This document shows, one piece after another, positions 36,534-46,386 of a DNA stretch of 64,000 nt. The notes beneath the pieces were generated by a model. That model was not told the DNA's origin. It saw only the letters and a program-made list of their open reading frames with translations, and did no database searches. The first letter of the stretch is position 1. Each line of letters starts with the position of its first letter. Source of the stretch: an uncultured Erysipelotrichaceae bacterium (lineage in GTDB: Bacteria > Bacillota_I > Bacilli_A > Erysipelotrichales > Erysipelotrichaceae); contig CALVGN010000030.1 of the NCBI GenBank assembly GCA_944327105.1, positions 101,216 through 165,215 on the forward strand, read 5' to 3'. The position numbers and the translations under genes were made by a program.

Positions 36534-37721
36534 TTATTTCACCCATTTGAAGAATTCATCAACCAATTCACTGTAATCTCCGTTGACGACCATGTGGTGG
36601 TTGCCGATCGGATCTGTTGTGAAATAGGATGTTCCCTTATCGAGTGTCACCTGGATCTGAGTGCGGCACAAGAATGTTTCGCACAGGTTGTTGTCGATAT
36701 TGGCTTTGGAAACAAAATGTCTGGACAGATCACCGGCACATTTGAATACCGTGGCTTCACCAGTGTCGATCTTGCCCCGTACGGCAACGCCGAGTCCACT
36801 TTCAAAATGCGTCATCAAACTGTACTCGCTGATCATGTTCAACGGCAAGGTGCAATGAGCAAAGATCATGGATTTTTCGTCCAGGATACGGCTTGGATTG
36901 CACATGAATACCGGTTTGTCAGAAAGTAATCCGATCACGGACATGGATACCAATGACTGCATATCGCCTTCACATCCGCCGTAAATACCTTCAGCATTGA
37001 GAATGGCTAATGCCATGCAACCAGTGGATTTGATTGGTCCCAATAAATCAAAGCAACGGATGGTCACGGCATTGAGACGATACTTATCACACAACCGTTT
37101 GATCGCACCGTAGATCTCCAGGGATTTTTTGATTTCGTTTTTATCGAAGTCACTGTTTTCGATTCTCAATGCGAATTCATTGGACGGATATTCGCATTTA
37201 TTGATTTCATCGAATAATTCTTCCATGGGGATATCTACCAAGACCATACCGGCATTACGATAGGCATTGATCGGATCCACATCGGATGCGATCAACCAAT
37301 CGCTGGGTTTACCAATGGAACCGAGTCTGAAACCATTGAGTTTGGATTTGACTTCAAACACTTTGGCTAACTGAGCGACTTTTTTGGCAACATATTCAGG
37401 TTTTCCATGGATGATCTCACCATTTAACCCTTTGAGCTTCATGAAAGATAAAATTTCCATGGATGCAGCCAGGGAATTGGATTCACCACTGGTCAGAATG
37501 AAGATCGGTTCAGGTAATTCCGGAACGATTTTGATGAATTTGCCTTCGGTACCACCGGTAGCAATGAACACCATCTTGAAATCGTAGTTGTTCAATTCGT
37601 CGATGGTATGAACCAGTTCAAGCTGTTGGCCGCTGGTCTGGGATAGATTCTCTACATATTTGCGGTCTTTCTCTTCAACACCGTGAAGGTCAGACATAAT
37701 GTAAAGCACACCAATTTTCAT
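36534..37721 (-). CDS. L-fucose/L-arabinose isomerase family protein
   Basis: A 395-residue protein of the fucose/arabinose isomerase fold. Family-like blocks are FIATGGTEGKFI, RLGSIGKPSDWLIAS, LNAEGIYGGCEGDMQS and AHCTLPLNMI. Sugar isomerases bind a metal through Glu, Asp and His; the C-E-G-D and A-H-C positions fit. Substrate cannot be told; proteins of this group also occur outside sugar operons. AAGGAG lies about 9 bases before the ATG. It is a single gene between terminators. Confidence 0.75.
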   Translation of the reverse strand: MKIGVLYIMSDLHGVEEKDRKYVENLSQTSGQQLELVHTIDELNNYDFKMVFIATGGTEGKFIKIVPELPEPIFILTSGESNSLAASMEILSFMKLKGLNGEIIHGKPEYVAKKVAQLAKVFEVKSKLNGFRLGSIGKPSDWLIASDVDPINAYRNAGMVLVDIPMEELFDEINKCEYPSNEFALRIENSDFDKNEIKKSLEIYGAIKRLCDKYRLNAVTIRCFDLLGPIKSTGCMALAILNAEGIYGGCEGDMQSLVSMSVIGLLSDKPVFMCNPSRILDEKSMIFAHCTLPLNMISEYSLMTHFESGLGVAVRGKIDTGEATVFKCAGDLSRHFVSKANIDNNLCETFLCRTQIQVTLDKGTSYFTTDPIGNHHMVVNGDYSELVDEFFKWVK

Positions 37722-37773
37722 ATCGTATAAATCTCCTTGTGCTTCTATTTTACATGGTTTTAACTATAGAAAA

Positions 37774-37806
37774 AAGGCAGAACGATGTGAAATCGTTTCT
37801 GCCTTA
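37774..37806. terminator. Hairpin terminator
   Basis: AAGGCAGAACGAT pairs with ATCGTTTCTGCCTT, with one bulged base. It follows the long LCP gene on the minus strand. Confidence 0.75.
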
Positions 37807-37815
37807 GTAAATTAA

Positions 37816-40800
37816 TTATGCACGAAGTACAGGGACCTTGCTCATATCAATAGATTGATATGTTGTCTCTTGAGCAATGAATCTTAAACTTCTAAATGCA
37901 TTACGGAACAATGTCGCAGTTTGAGCTGCAGGATCAGTACCATCCGATACCGGAGGCTCAGATTCAGTATTAGTACCTTGTTCAGGAGAGGCTCCATTAC
38001 CAATTTCTTGCCCACCTGATTCATCAGGAGTAGGGTCAGTACCGCCCTGGCCTCCAGACTCACCACCTGAAGAAGGTGAATCCGTAGGCTTTAGTGTGCA
38101 CCCTTTATAGGGATCTCCCTCATAGCCCGAATTACACTGACACTCAGTCCCAACTAAAGTTGCATTGGTTCCACATGTAGTGGGAGGTACTGTTTCATCC
38201 TTAATACATTGATTACCTTCCAAATGGAATCCAGGATCACAGGACGTAGGTATATTTGGCACACAAACACCATTTTCTAAGTGTTCATTTTCTCCACAAG
38301 TCGGAGTCGTAGAAATTGTCTGACAAGAAGAACCGTTCCACTGCGTACCTGTTGGACATGCCGCGCATGAACCAGAACTAAAATCAGGTTTATCGGACGG
38401 GCAAACACAAGCAGTACCGCTTTCGTTTGGAACCTGTCCGTTATTGCATTGTAATCCTGGTGTTGAAGTTGGTTTATCAGAAGGTTGAGTTGTTGGTGAA
38501 GTAGACGGTTTTATCGTCGGCGAGTTCGACGGGGACGATGTATCCTTAACACATTCTTTTAAAGTTGAATCAATATGATATCCAACTGAACAAGAACTTG
38601 TTGTTGCAATGCACATTCCTGCGGCAGGATCATAAATGCCGCCGTTATCTTTACATGATTGTTTATTCGCTGCATCACATTTCTGTCCAACTTGGCATCC
38701 ACTTGGTGTTTCTTGTGGTTTTGCCTTACAAACACCATTGTTATCTGGTTCGTAACCATCCGGGCATTTAACGACACATACACCACCAGCTACCGTAAAT
38801 GTATCCCAGTATCCGCCTGCCTTACCGCAATCAGATTGATTTTTACACGCTTCCGGATGGTCTACACTACATGAGTTTCCAATCGAACAATACGTACCAT
38901 TCCATACATTACCAACACCGGTACATGCACTTTCCGTGGTACATCCACTTGGATTATCGGCACTACATACATTCACGGTACAGTAACCATACGTGCTTTC
39001 CACATATCCAGCCTGGCATGCCGAACTACAGGAATTGCTATCCCAGCTCCACTTACCGCCGGCCGCCACGCACGCCGTATCCGTCGTATACGTACTGTAA
39101 TCCGTCTGAACAGTCTGACAGCCTTTTTCAGAGACGAACTGTGTACCCACCGGACAAGCACAAGCACCATTACTGTATGTACCACCCGTACTTTCACACC
39201 AGTAACTTGGTGGGGTCTGGCTTTGCTTGATGGCTTCACTATACGTTTCGTTGGACACTTTCGGCGCCACAAATTCATAGGATGCATCAAAGACCATATA
39301 CTTATTCGAAGAATAGGTCTTGTCGATCATCAGGTTACGTTGGATCGCATCATGGTTATCCGCGATGGATCCTTCATACGGAACGACGATGGACAATGGT
39401 AAGCCAGCAGATTCGCTCCATATGGAAGAGTTATATCCAGTGACCCGACTGCCGACGATGTCGATCAGTTTTTCTGGATGTTCATCCGTATATTTCCAAC
39501 GTGCCATCTTTTGCATCGTATAGTTGAACAGATCGATCAACTGTTCCTGAGAAATATTGGTATCCATATTATCGGCAGCAGCCTGCAAAACATTGAGCAT
39601 CGTATTCAAATCCCGAATACGCAGACACTTCGTCAAAATCGCATTGATCACGGTTTGTTGGTTGATCTGACGTTGGAAATCGCCCATCGCATACAAATGA
39701 CGCTCACGCGCAAACGCCAATGCCTGTTCACCATTTAACGGAACATCTTCCCCTGCTGGCACCCAAACGGTTTTGTGACCACGTTGACTGGAAGCGTCCT
39801 GACCGACAAATTCATAAGGATTATCTACTACGATGCCACCGATCGCATCGACGATATCGACCACGCCTTGGAAATTAGCCATGAAATAATAATCGATATC
39901 GATGTCCAGCAATGTTTCGACCGTGGACATGATGCAACTTAATCCACCGGTCGAATAAGCCGAGTTGATCTTATTGGAACCACCACCACAAATCGGTACC
40001 CAGGAGTCACGCGCGATCGAACTCATGGTCAAACGCATGGAAATCGGATTGAATGTCGCAACGATGATACTGTCGGTCAAACCATCCGCACTTCCTAAAA
40101 TCAAAACCGAAAACGGTTCTTTGGTCAGATCCTTTTCGTTATCCACTTCGACCGTGGATTCGACCACCGTCTGAAAATCCAATAACGAATGGAACTCATC
40201 GATATGTTTTTCCAATGTCGCTTCATTGCCATACATGGTGGCATAGTTGCCCGGTAATGCTGCCGCATCGACATCACCACCCACCAAAGCCAATAGCAAT
40301 GTCGAGAACGAATCGTATTCGACCGTTGTGACAGAAATCCCATTGGCTTCCATCTGTTCCTGACTCTTTTCAGCATAGGTCGTATCGGGAACGATACCCA
40401 ATAATTTACCGTTTAATCCATTCAGATCCGTAATGATCGAACCATAGACCACGATGGAGGTATCCACCGATTCAGTGACCGTACCACTGGTATTGATCAT
40501 GGCATTCATACTGTTGTTGACCCGCATGACCAAATAGTTACCCGGTATGGTCACCACCAATAACAACACCAGCAAAACGATCCCGGCTTCAAATAAAGGA
40601 ACTCTTCGGTTTTTGATAAAGAAGAAGACCACCAGATTGACGATCAATAACAACACCAAGACAACGGCATTGATGATCAAAAAGATGTTCTTGCTCAATG
40701 TGGAGAATGAATTGATGCCGAATACTAATAGCACCATCAATACATCCACGACCACTAGTGCAATGGTCAAACCAAGGTTATAAGGCATCGCATCTGCTTT

Positions 40801-40875
40801 GATCAATGCTGCCAATTTTTGGTTGAGACCCGGCTTTTTCATGGTCTTATCCATAGCATGCACTCGTTTTGCCAT
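37816..40875 (-). CDS. Very large LCP-family protein with a 450-residue Cys-rich modular tail
   Basis: A 1,019-residue membrane protein. It has N-terminal helices (about 35-120), a binding-protein-like segment, and an LCP domain (about 250-500; LGSADGLTDSIIVATFNP, SIARDSWV, FARERHLYAMGDFQRQINQQ). Residues about 540-960 then form repeated Cys modules: CxxxGGTYSNGACACP, CVAAGGKWSWDSNSCSSAC, CSADNPSGCTTESACTGVGNVWNGTYC (in pieces), CSVGYHIDSTLKEC, and a linker of Pro-Thr-Ser (SNSPTIKPSTSPTTQPSDKP). The last 60 residues are Glu-rich and not an LPXTG anchor. LCP proteins normally are 300-500 residues; such a tail is unusual. It ends the operon GT2-small membrane protein-LCP, and likely attaches a glycopolymer while its tail reaches through the wall. 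Confidence 0.88.
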   Translation of the reverse strand: MAKRVHAMDKTMKKPGLNQKLAALIKADAMPYNLGLTIALVVVDVLMVLLVFGINSFSTLSKNIFLIINAVVLVLLLIVNLVVFFFIKNRRVPLFEAGIVLLVLLLVVTIPGNYLVMRVNNSMNAMINTSGTVTESVDTSIVVYGSIITDLNGLNGKLLGIVPDTTYAEKSQEQMEANGISVTTVEYDSFSTLLLALVGGDVDAAALPGNYATMYGNEATLEKHIDEFHSLLDFQTVVESTVEVDNEKDLTKEPFSVLILGSADGLTDSIIVATFNPISMRLTMSSIARDSWVPICGGGSNKINSAYSTGGLSCIMSTVETLLDIDIDYYFMANFQGVVDIVDAIGGIVVDNPYEFVGQDASSQRGHKTVWVPAGEDVPLNGEQALAFARERHLYAMGDFQRQINQQTVINAILTKCLRIRDLNTMLNVLQAAADNMDTNISQEQLIDLFNYTMQKMARWKYTDEHPEKLIDIVGSRVTGYNSSIWSESAGLPLSIVVPYEGSIADNHDAIQRNLMIDKTYSSNKYMVFDASYEFVAPKVSNETYSEAIKQSQTPPSYWCESTGGTYSNGACACPVGTQFVSEKGCQTVQTDYSTYTTDTACVAAGGKWSWDSNSCSSACQAGYVESTYGYCTVNVCSADNPSGCTTESACTGVGNVWNGTYCSIGNSCSVDHPEACKNQSDCGKAGGYWDTFTVAGGVCVVKCPDGYEPDNNGVCKAKPQETPSGCQVGQKCDAANKQSCKDNGGIYDPAAGMCIATTSSCSVGYHIDSTLKECVKDTSSPSNSPTIKPSTSPTTQPSDKPTSTPGLQCNNGQVPNESGTACVCPSDKPDFSSGSCAACPTGTQWNGSSCQTISTTPTCGENEHLENGVCVPNIPTSCDPGFHLEGNQCIKDETVPPTTCGTNATLVGTECQCNSGYEGDPYKGCTLKPTDSPSSGGESGGQGGTDPTPDESGGQEIGNGASPEQGTNTESEPPVSDGTDPAAQTATLFRNAFRSLRFIAQETTYQSIDMSKVPVLRA

Positions 40876-40877
40876 AG

Positions 40878-41639
40878 CTAAGCCTCCATATCATAGGCTT
40901 CAGCTAATGCTTCCGTATAGCCTTCCCATGTTTCAGCAAAGTTGAAGATCTCATAACGGTCTGTCTGCAACTCACCCTTGGTCACATAAAAGAAACCGGT
41001 ATGCATGAATTCATTGGTATTCAAAACACTGGAATCCTTATAGGTCCATGTCGCTTCGATGTAATATCCATCATCCATACGCCGATCATCATGGGGTGTA
41101 AACGCACTGCTGGTAATGGTCACTTCACTGACTTCCAACAGGTTGTCCCGACCATATTCTTCGATATACAGATCCAAATCACTGTAGAACTGCCATCTGC
41201 TCTGTTCGATGAAACTCAATTGCTTTTCACCATAGATGTATTGGCTTCCACCCACATCATAATTGCCATCTTTGTTGGTCCAGGTAAAATAATCTGTAAT
41301 AAAGCACTTGACCACGCTTTCGGCGATCTTTTGCTCATCGCCGCTTTCCAAAGCCGCTGTCAATTCTTTGAAATAATCCTGATAGATTTCCGTCGGGTTA
41401 TTTCCGATTTCATAATATTCGTTTTTCAATCGATTGGTTTCCGTCTCCATGACTTCCCCACTGCCACCACTTGGTTTCAATGCGATCTGAACGATATTGA
41501 AGATCATAAACGCACTGGTCACCAATGTAAGCACCAATGTCAAAATCACTAAAACCTGGTTGACTTTGCGATTGCGTGCCTTGATTTTCTTTTTGGCCGC
41601 AAGTTGTTGCGGCGACATCTGTGTGTTATTTTGACTCAT
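40878..41639 (-). CDS. Membrane-anchored protein of unknown function
   Basis: A 253-residue protein with a basic cytoplasmic start (AAKKKIKARNRKVNQ), one helix (about residues 29-52) and an extracytoplasmic alpha/beta domain of about 190 residues, acidic and aromatic. No family is recognised; the shape resembles NTF2-like domains (conserved W and Y). It overlaps the glycosyltransferase by 14 bases and precedes the LCP gene by 2 bases, so it is probably a partner in wall glycopolymer assembly. GGAGG lies 4 bases before the start. Confidence 0.6.
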   Translation of the reverse strand: MSQNNTQMSPQQLAAKKKIKARNRKVNQVLVILTLVLTLVTSAFMIFNIVQIALKPSGGSGEVMETETNRLKNEYYEIGNNPTEIYQDYFKELTAALESGDEQKIAESVVKCFITDYFTWTNKDGNYDVGGSQYIYGEKQLSFIEQSRWQFYSDLDLYIEEYGRDNLLEVSEVTITSSAFTPHDDRRMDDGYYIEATWTYKDSSVLNTNEFMHTGFFYVTKGELQTDRYEIFNFAETWEGYTEALAEAYDMEA

Positions 41640-42588
41640 CGAAACCTCCCTTGGTATACAGTTTTTTGATGATATAACTTGGACGACGCTTGGTCTCCAT
41701 ATACGTTTTGGCTAGATACTCACCTAAGATCCCAATGGATAAAAGCTGTACCCCGCCAAGGAATAAGATCACGACCATCGTGGAAGGATATCCCGCCACC
41801 GGGTCGGCAAATAAAAGTGCTTTGACAAAAACGAAGATCATATAGACCATACTGGCCATCGATACGATCAAACCCATCACTGTAGCCAGTTGTAACGGTG
41901 CGGTAGTAAAAGCCACGATCCCACCAATGGCATATTTGAACAATCCCCAAAATGACCAAGACGTTTCTCCAGCGACGCGTTCGACATTTTCATATTCCAA
42001 ATACTTGGTCTTATAACCGACCCAAACGAACAGTCCCTTGGAAAAGCGTTGGTTTTCACCAAGCTCCAATATGGAATCCACCACCTGGCGACGCATCAGG
42101 CGGAAATCTCGAGCACCATCGACGATCTCCACTTCCGTGAAATGATTGATCAAACGATAAAATGCTCTGGCAAAAAACGAACGAATGGGCGGTTCTCCTT
42201 TGCGATCGACCCGTCTTAATCCGACCACGTCATATCCTTGTTGATTGATCGCTTCAAACATTGGCGTCAAATAAGCCGGTGGATCTTGCAAGTCCGCATC
42301 CATGACGGTGACAAAATCCCCTTTGGCGTTGGCCAAACCGGCATATAACGCCCCTTCCTTACCAAAATTTCGGGAAAAATCGATGATTTTGACATGATCG
42401 GGATGCTTTTCGAACAAGTCGAGACATTGATCCAATGTATCGTCTTTGCTACCGTCATTGACGAACAATACTTCATAGTTATAAGGAAGTGTCGCCATTT
42501 GCTTGGACAGGGCATCGTAAAACAAATGCACCGTCTCACTTTCGTTATAGCAGGGAACGACGACACTTAACAGGCCTTGGTTTTCCAT
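41626..42588 (-). CDS. Glycosyltransferase family 2, DPM1/GtrB type, with C-terminal membrane helices
   Basis: A 320-residue enzyme. The N-terminal GT-A domain has SVVVPCYNESETV, LFVNDGSKDDTLD (metal-binding), KGDFVTVMDADLQDPP and RRVDRKGEPP; two C-terminal helices (about 235-255 and 270-295) are as in polyprenyl-phosphate glycosyltransferases, which make lipid-linked sugars. The start codon is ATG 42588 or 42600; a TATAAT box lies 10 bases before the first, so the transcript has almost no leader. It heads a three-gene operon with the LCP protein. Confidence 0.88.
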   Translation of the reverse strand: MENQGLLSVVVPCYNESETVHLFYDALSKQMATLPYNYEVLFVNDGSKDDTLDQCLDLFEKHPDHVKIIDFSRNFGKEGALYAGLANAKGDFVTVMDADLQDPPAYLTPMFEAINQQGYDVVGLRRVDRKGEPPIRSFFARAFYRLINHFTEVEIVDGARDFRLMRRQVVDSILELGENQRFSKGLFVWVGYKTKYLEYENVERVAGETSWSFWGLFKYAIGGIVAFTTAPLQLATVMGLIVSMASMVYMIFVFVKALLFADPVAGYPSTMVVILFLGGVQLLSIGILGEYLAKTYMETKRRPSYIIKKLYTKGGFDESK

Positions 42589-42598
42589 AAACGGTATC

Positions 42599-42626
42599 AT
42601 TATAACAACATTTACTGATTTGACCA
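42599..42626 (-). promoter_or_regulatory. Promoter of the GT2-LCP operon giving a near-leaderless transcript
   Basis: Minus strand -35 TGGTCA (42621-42626), 16-base spacer, -10 TATAAT (42599-42604). Start of transcription is expected near 42592, only a few bases before the ATG at 42588. No Shine-Dalgarno sequence is visible. Confidence 0.6.
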
Positions 42627-42716
42627 TCGTCCCAATCACGGAAAATCGTTTTGAAAATAAACGAAATGGATCGAAATATGTGAAACTGTGGTTGTGATAT
42701 GGGCCAACCATCAAAA

Positions 42717-42742
42717 AACGACACGGGAAATGCCGTGTCGTT
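42717..42742. terminator. Hairpin terminator
   Basis: AACGACACGG pairs with CCGTGTCGTT around GAAATG-like loop, just after the stop of the DUF6056-like gene. Confidence 0.8.
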
Positions 42743-42748
42743 AACAAA

Positions 42749-44287
42749 TTACTGTAGATCTGAAGGATCCCACTCAAAAATCACGGAAGCTTCAGGGTTT
42801 AAACCATAATATTTTTTGAAAGTATCAAAATGATAGTCATCCCCCTGTTCAACATCTACACTATGAACGGTCCCTTGCGGAAATCGTGTGATATGGATCT
42901 CATTGATTTCCGGATGGTTTTGATAATAGTCGATCTCCATCATCCGCCGCTGGGTACGGACGCCGATCATGCCATAAAGATCTTTAAGGTAGGAAATGCG
43001 TTGGATGGAAAACAACAAAGCGATACACACAAAGCCAACCGCATAGATCCTCTGTTCAAAAGCATCCAGCATCACCACATCCAAAGCGATCAAAAGATAG
43101 ACCGTATACAAACTGCTACGCATCCCGAATATCGGAGAAATCAACATCACTCCGTTACTGATACCCGCTAATAACAATAAACCGATCCCAATCAGTGCAT
43201 GGGTGGTATCCAAATACAAACGCATGTAATCGATCAATGCAATGGTATAACCAATATAGAATAGGGTCATGATCCATAGGGAAGAGCGGGTATAGTAGAC
43301 ATCATAGAAAACTTTCAATGCATTGATCCCTGTGCGGTTGTAAAGCATTGGGGACAAAGCGAACAACAAACCTAAACCAGCAATCACGAAATAAACGAAC
43401 AAACGTTTGTCCGTTTTGTTTTTGAGCCATTTCAAACTGGTCGAAACCATTACACTCAAGTTAAGGAACACCAATGGATAGGGATTGGCCACAAAGGTAT
43501 AATGCAAAAAATTTGGCCAGTTGGTGATGATCTTATCGATCAAAGAAAGTTGATTGAATGCTTGATTATCGACAGTCAACCGATAGGCTGAACCGGGTGA
43601 TGATCGAAGGATCAAAATGGCAATGATGGAAATGAGCAATGGTAAAACCATGTATTTGATGGTCGTTTTATCTTTTTTGATCCATAGATATCCAATGGCC
43701 AAACCATTGGATATCAATGCCACTGCCGCGGCATTTTCCATATCCAGTCCAACAAAAAGACAACACAATGCTGAAACGATACTCATCAACCAAGGATATC
43801 TACAACCATGGGTAATCATGGTCTTGACCATCCATAAATGGATCAATAATGCCAATAATGCCGTCACATACGTACTACCCATGATCCAAGCATACGTTTC
43901 CATCCGTAGCCGAGTATCCACCGATACCATCAAGCCGAATATCACAACGATCGATATGATCCAGTTTTTTTTCGATGAAAACCCAATAACCAGTATCAGT
44001 GTGATCAACACGAACAACCATGGATTGACCATATCCCATAAGGATTTGTTGGCCGCCATGACATATCCCCATAATTCCGCAAAGAAGCGTCCGCTCCAAT
44101 TAAAATACATGGAAAAGGCCAATGATAAAGGATTGCCATTCAACCCTTCATACGCATAGCCCCAGTCATCTCCGGCCAATGGTACATTGATCGCCATATG
44201 ATGGAATAGATCATAAACCAGATATAATCCGATCATAACCACTACATAAGGCAATATGGTTTTGACCACCTTAACAGATTTTTCCAT
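42749..44287 (-). CDS. Polytopic membrane protein, glycosyltransferase-like (DUF6056-like)
   Basis: A 512-residue protein with about 12 predicted helices. The first periplasmic loop has AGDDWGYAYEGLNG and FNWSGRFFAEL, characteristic acidic loop of GT-C-like enzymes and the DUF6056/GtrII families that glucosylate surface polysaccharides. The C-terminal 80 residues are outside the membrane. The start at 44287 follows GGAGATC; it overlaps the upstream GT4 gene by 17 bases. It is the last gene in a five-gene polysaccharide operon starting at gtrA. Assignment to the exact family is uncertain. Confidence 0.7.
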   Translation of the reverse strand: MEKSVKVVKTILPYVVVMIGLYLVYDLFHHMAINVPLAGDDWGYAYEGLNGNPLSLAFSMYFNWSGRFFAELWGYVMAANKSLWDMVNPWLFVLITLILVIGFSSKKNWIISIVVIFGLMVSVDTRLRMETYAWIMGSTYVTALLALLIHLWMVKTMITHGCRYPWLMSIVSALCCLFVGLDMENAAAVALISNGLAIGYLWIKKDKTTIKYMVLPLLISIIAILILRSSPGSAYRLTVDNQAFNQLSLIDKIITNWPNFLHYTFVANPYPLVFLNLSVMVSTSLKWLKNKTDKRLFVYFVIAGLGLLFALSPMLYNRTGINALKVFYDVYYTRSSLWIMTLFYIGYTIALIDYMRLYLDTTHALIGIGLLLLAGISNGVMLISPIFGMRSSLYTVYLLIALDVVMLDAFEQRIYAVGFVCIALLFSIQRISYLKDLYGMIGVRTQRRMMEIDYYQNHPEINEIHITRFPQGTVHSVDVEQGDDYHFDTFKKYYGLNPEASVIFEWDPSDLQ

Positions 44288-45437
44288 CAAAGATCTCCAT
44301 GAAATATTCCAAATTCTTAGAATTGGGATACGTGTAGCCACTTAGACTTTGCTTCATCTTCTTTAAACGATCCATATTGGATAATGCCATGGTCAAACCG
44401 ACATTGAGTGCTTGTTGGTTATTCTCTACGATCCATCCATAATCCGGATCATTCAACTGCTCATTGATCCCCGATACATTAGTCGCCAATACCGGTGTGG
44501 TGCAAATCAATGATTCATTGACGATCGTAGCAAACCCTTCAAATTTACTACTCAATACATACAAGTCACAAGCTTTGACCAATGGATATGGATTGACCAT
44601 GACACCCATAAATGTCACATAAGTCATATTGTTGGCTTTGACAAATGAGCGAAGATTGGCCTCTTCTGCGCCATCCCCCACCAAAAACACATGGTGGACC
44701 AATCCTCTTTGCGTCGCATAAAGACTCGCCTTCAACAGGCGATCCAATGCTTTTTGAGGATGGAATCGGGCAACGGCGATGATTTTAGGACAATCTGGCA
44801 GTTTCAATGTTGGTAACGATTGCTTCAAGCCCATTTCGACCTTGCTAAAATCCATCAGATTATGTGCGACCACACCGGCATTGATATTGAATACTTTGGC
44901 ATACGCATCCAATGCCCCACGCGAATCGGCAATATTCAAATCGATATGGGCCAATGCTTCATTGAGCAGACGCATATGATTCTTGCTGAAATTGCAGGCG
45001 GAATAATCCGTCAACACCCAATTCAGTTTGCGCGGTGTATCGCCATAAGCGACAAAAATCGTACAGAATCCTTCTTTGACCGCCAGTTCAACGTCATATT
45101 TTTTGTTGAGCAGTTTCTTGCGTGCCGAAGTGATCTTATGCTTGATCAACCCGCTTTTCATATAGAAAAGCAGGCGGAGTTTACGAAGCAGCATCGGGAT
45201 CTGTACCATACCGAAAAGATCCGATAAACTTTGATCCACCGGATAGAAAAACTTGGAACTGTCGATCAAATGGACATAATCGGGGATATCATCCATCAAT
45301 ACCCCGTGGGGGTGCAATACCAAAAGATCCATCTCGTATTTATCCGGATCAAGATTCTTCAATAACGTATTGAGCACACGGGCGACACCGCCCATCTGCA
45401 TTTCATCATTTACGAATAATATCTTAGTTTTTGCCAT
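44271..45437 (-). CDS. Glycosyltransferase family 4 (GT-B)
   Basis: A 388-residue GT-B glycosyltransferase. The N-terminal domain begins ILFVNDEMQMGGVARVLNTLL; the C-terminal nucleotide-sugar site shows IIAVARFHPQKALDRLLKA, VFLVGDGAEE and KFEGFATIVNESLICTTPVLATNVSG (E-x7-E motif). Such enzymes add hexoses to lipid-linked or wall polymers. The ATG at 45437 is preferred over 45458. It overlaps neighbours at both ends, in one operon with GT2, HAD and GtrA genes. Confidence 0.9.
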   Translation of the reverse strand: MAKTKILFVNDEMQMGGVARVLNTLLKNLDPDKYEMDLLVLHPHGVLMDDIPDYVHLIDSSKFFYPVDQSLSDLFGMVQIPMLLRKLRLLFYMKSGLIKHKITSARKKLLNKKYDVELAVKEGFCTIFVAYGDTPRKLNWVLTDYSACNFSKNHMRLLNEALAHIDLNIADSRGALDAYAKVFNINAGVVAHNLMDFSKVEMGLKQSLPTLKLPDCPKIIAVARFHPQKALDRLLKASLYATQRGLVHHVFLVGDGAEEANLRSFVKANNMTYVTFMGVMVNPYPLVKACDLYVLSSKFEGFATIVNESLICTTPVLATNVSGINEQLNDPDYGWIVENNQQALNVGLTMALSNMDRLKKMKQSLSGYTYPNSKNLEYFMEIFDGKIC

Positions 45438-46386
45438 AGAGTCGTTTGACCAGACCATAATGCCGGCATGCCAATAAGCTGAAGATCAATCGTTTCTTAA
45501 AGGGATAGGAAGCGATGGACGGATCTTTGCGCCACGTAGGGTAAGCCGCATTGAGTCTAGACATATTATATTGAAAATAGGGAATAATTTGCGTGGGATC
45601 ATCAAAATCCTTGATCCGTAAAGTGGTTAGATCCAGGCCATGTCGGATGTAATTGGTTTGCATGATGGGGATCAAGGTGGTTAAACCATGCGTTTTGAAA
45701 TAATCCATGCAGCGATCGATCGCATCATAGATATCGAATATTTTCATATTCGCGCTATGCGCGATCGATCCACTGCGTTGACGATAGAAATACAATGGTT
45801 GATCGACTTTGTTGATATGGTGGCTTAATGCGATCCATACCGGTATGGTCGCTAGATCTTCATAGTTTTTCCCTTTGGGAAAAAGAAAGGATTTGACGAT
45901 CGTGGTTTTGATCAGTTTATTGCAGGCAGAATTATTGATATTGATCAATTCAGGATCGTTTGTCACCGATGAGCCAATAAATGTTCCACCACTGGAGAAG
46001 GTGGTTTGACCATCGTCATACACATATTCCATATCACAGACGACCATGTCACATCCATCATCCAATGCCTGAACCATAGCAGATACATACTGATCAGCGA
46101 CCCAATCATCACTGTCCACGAAACAACAATACTCTCCACTCGAATGATCGATACCATAGTTACGGGCATCGGAAAGGCCACCATTCGGTTTGGTCAAAAC
46201 ATGGATATTGGGATGGTTTTGACCATAGCGATTGGCGATATCCAATGATGAATCGGTTGAACCATCATCCACTAAAATGATTTCCAGATTTTCATAATCC
46301 TGCCGGATCAATGAATCCAGACAATCCGTTAAATAAGATTCCACATTATAAATGGGTACGATCAATGATACCTTTGGTCCAACCAT
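45424..46386 (-). CDS. Glycosyltransferase family 2
   Basis: A 320-residue GT-A enzyme. Motifs are SLIVPIYNVESYLTDCLDSL, ILVDDGSTDSSLDI, PNGGLSDARNYGID and CCFVDSDDWVADQY (DxD). The C-terminal 120 residues have no membrane helix. The start ATG shares a base with the HAD stop codon (TAATG), and GGAG lies 9 bases upstream, so the genes are coupled. It is of the kind making repeating units of surface polysaccharides. Confidence 0.92.
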   Translation of the reverse strand: MVGPKVSLIVPIYNVESYLTDCLDSLIRQDYENLEIILVDDGSTDSSLDIANRYGQNHPNIHVLTKPNGGLSDARNYGIDHSSGEYCCFVDSDDWVADQYVSAMVQALDDGCDMVVCDMEYVYDDGQTTFSSGGTFIGSSVTNDPELININNSACNKLIKTTIVKSFLFPKGKNYEDLATIPVWIALSHHINKVDQPLYFYRQRSGSIAHSANMKIFDIYDAIDRCMDYFKTHGLTTLIPIMQTNYIRHGLDLTTLRIKDFDDPTQIIPYFQYNMSRLNAAYPTWRKDPSIASYPFKKRLIFSLLACRHYGLVKRLYGKN

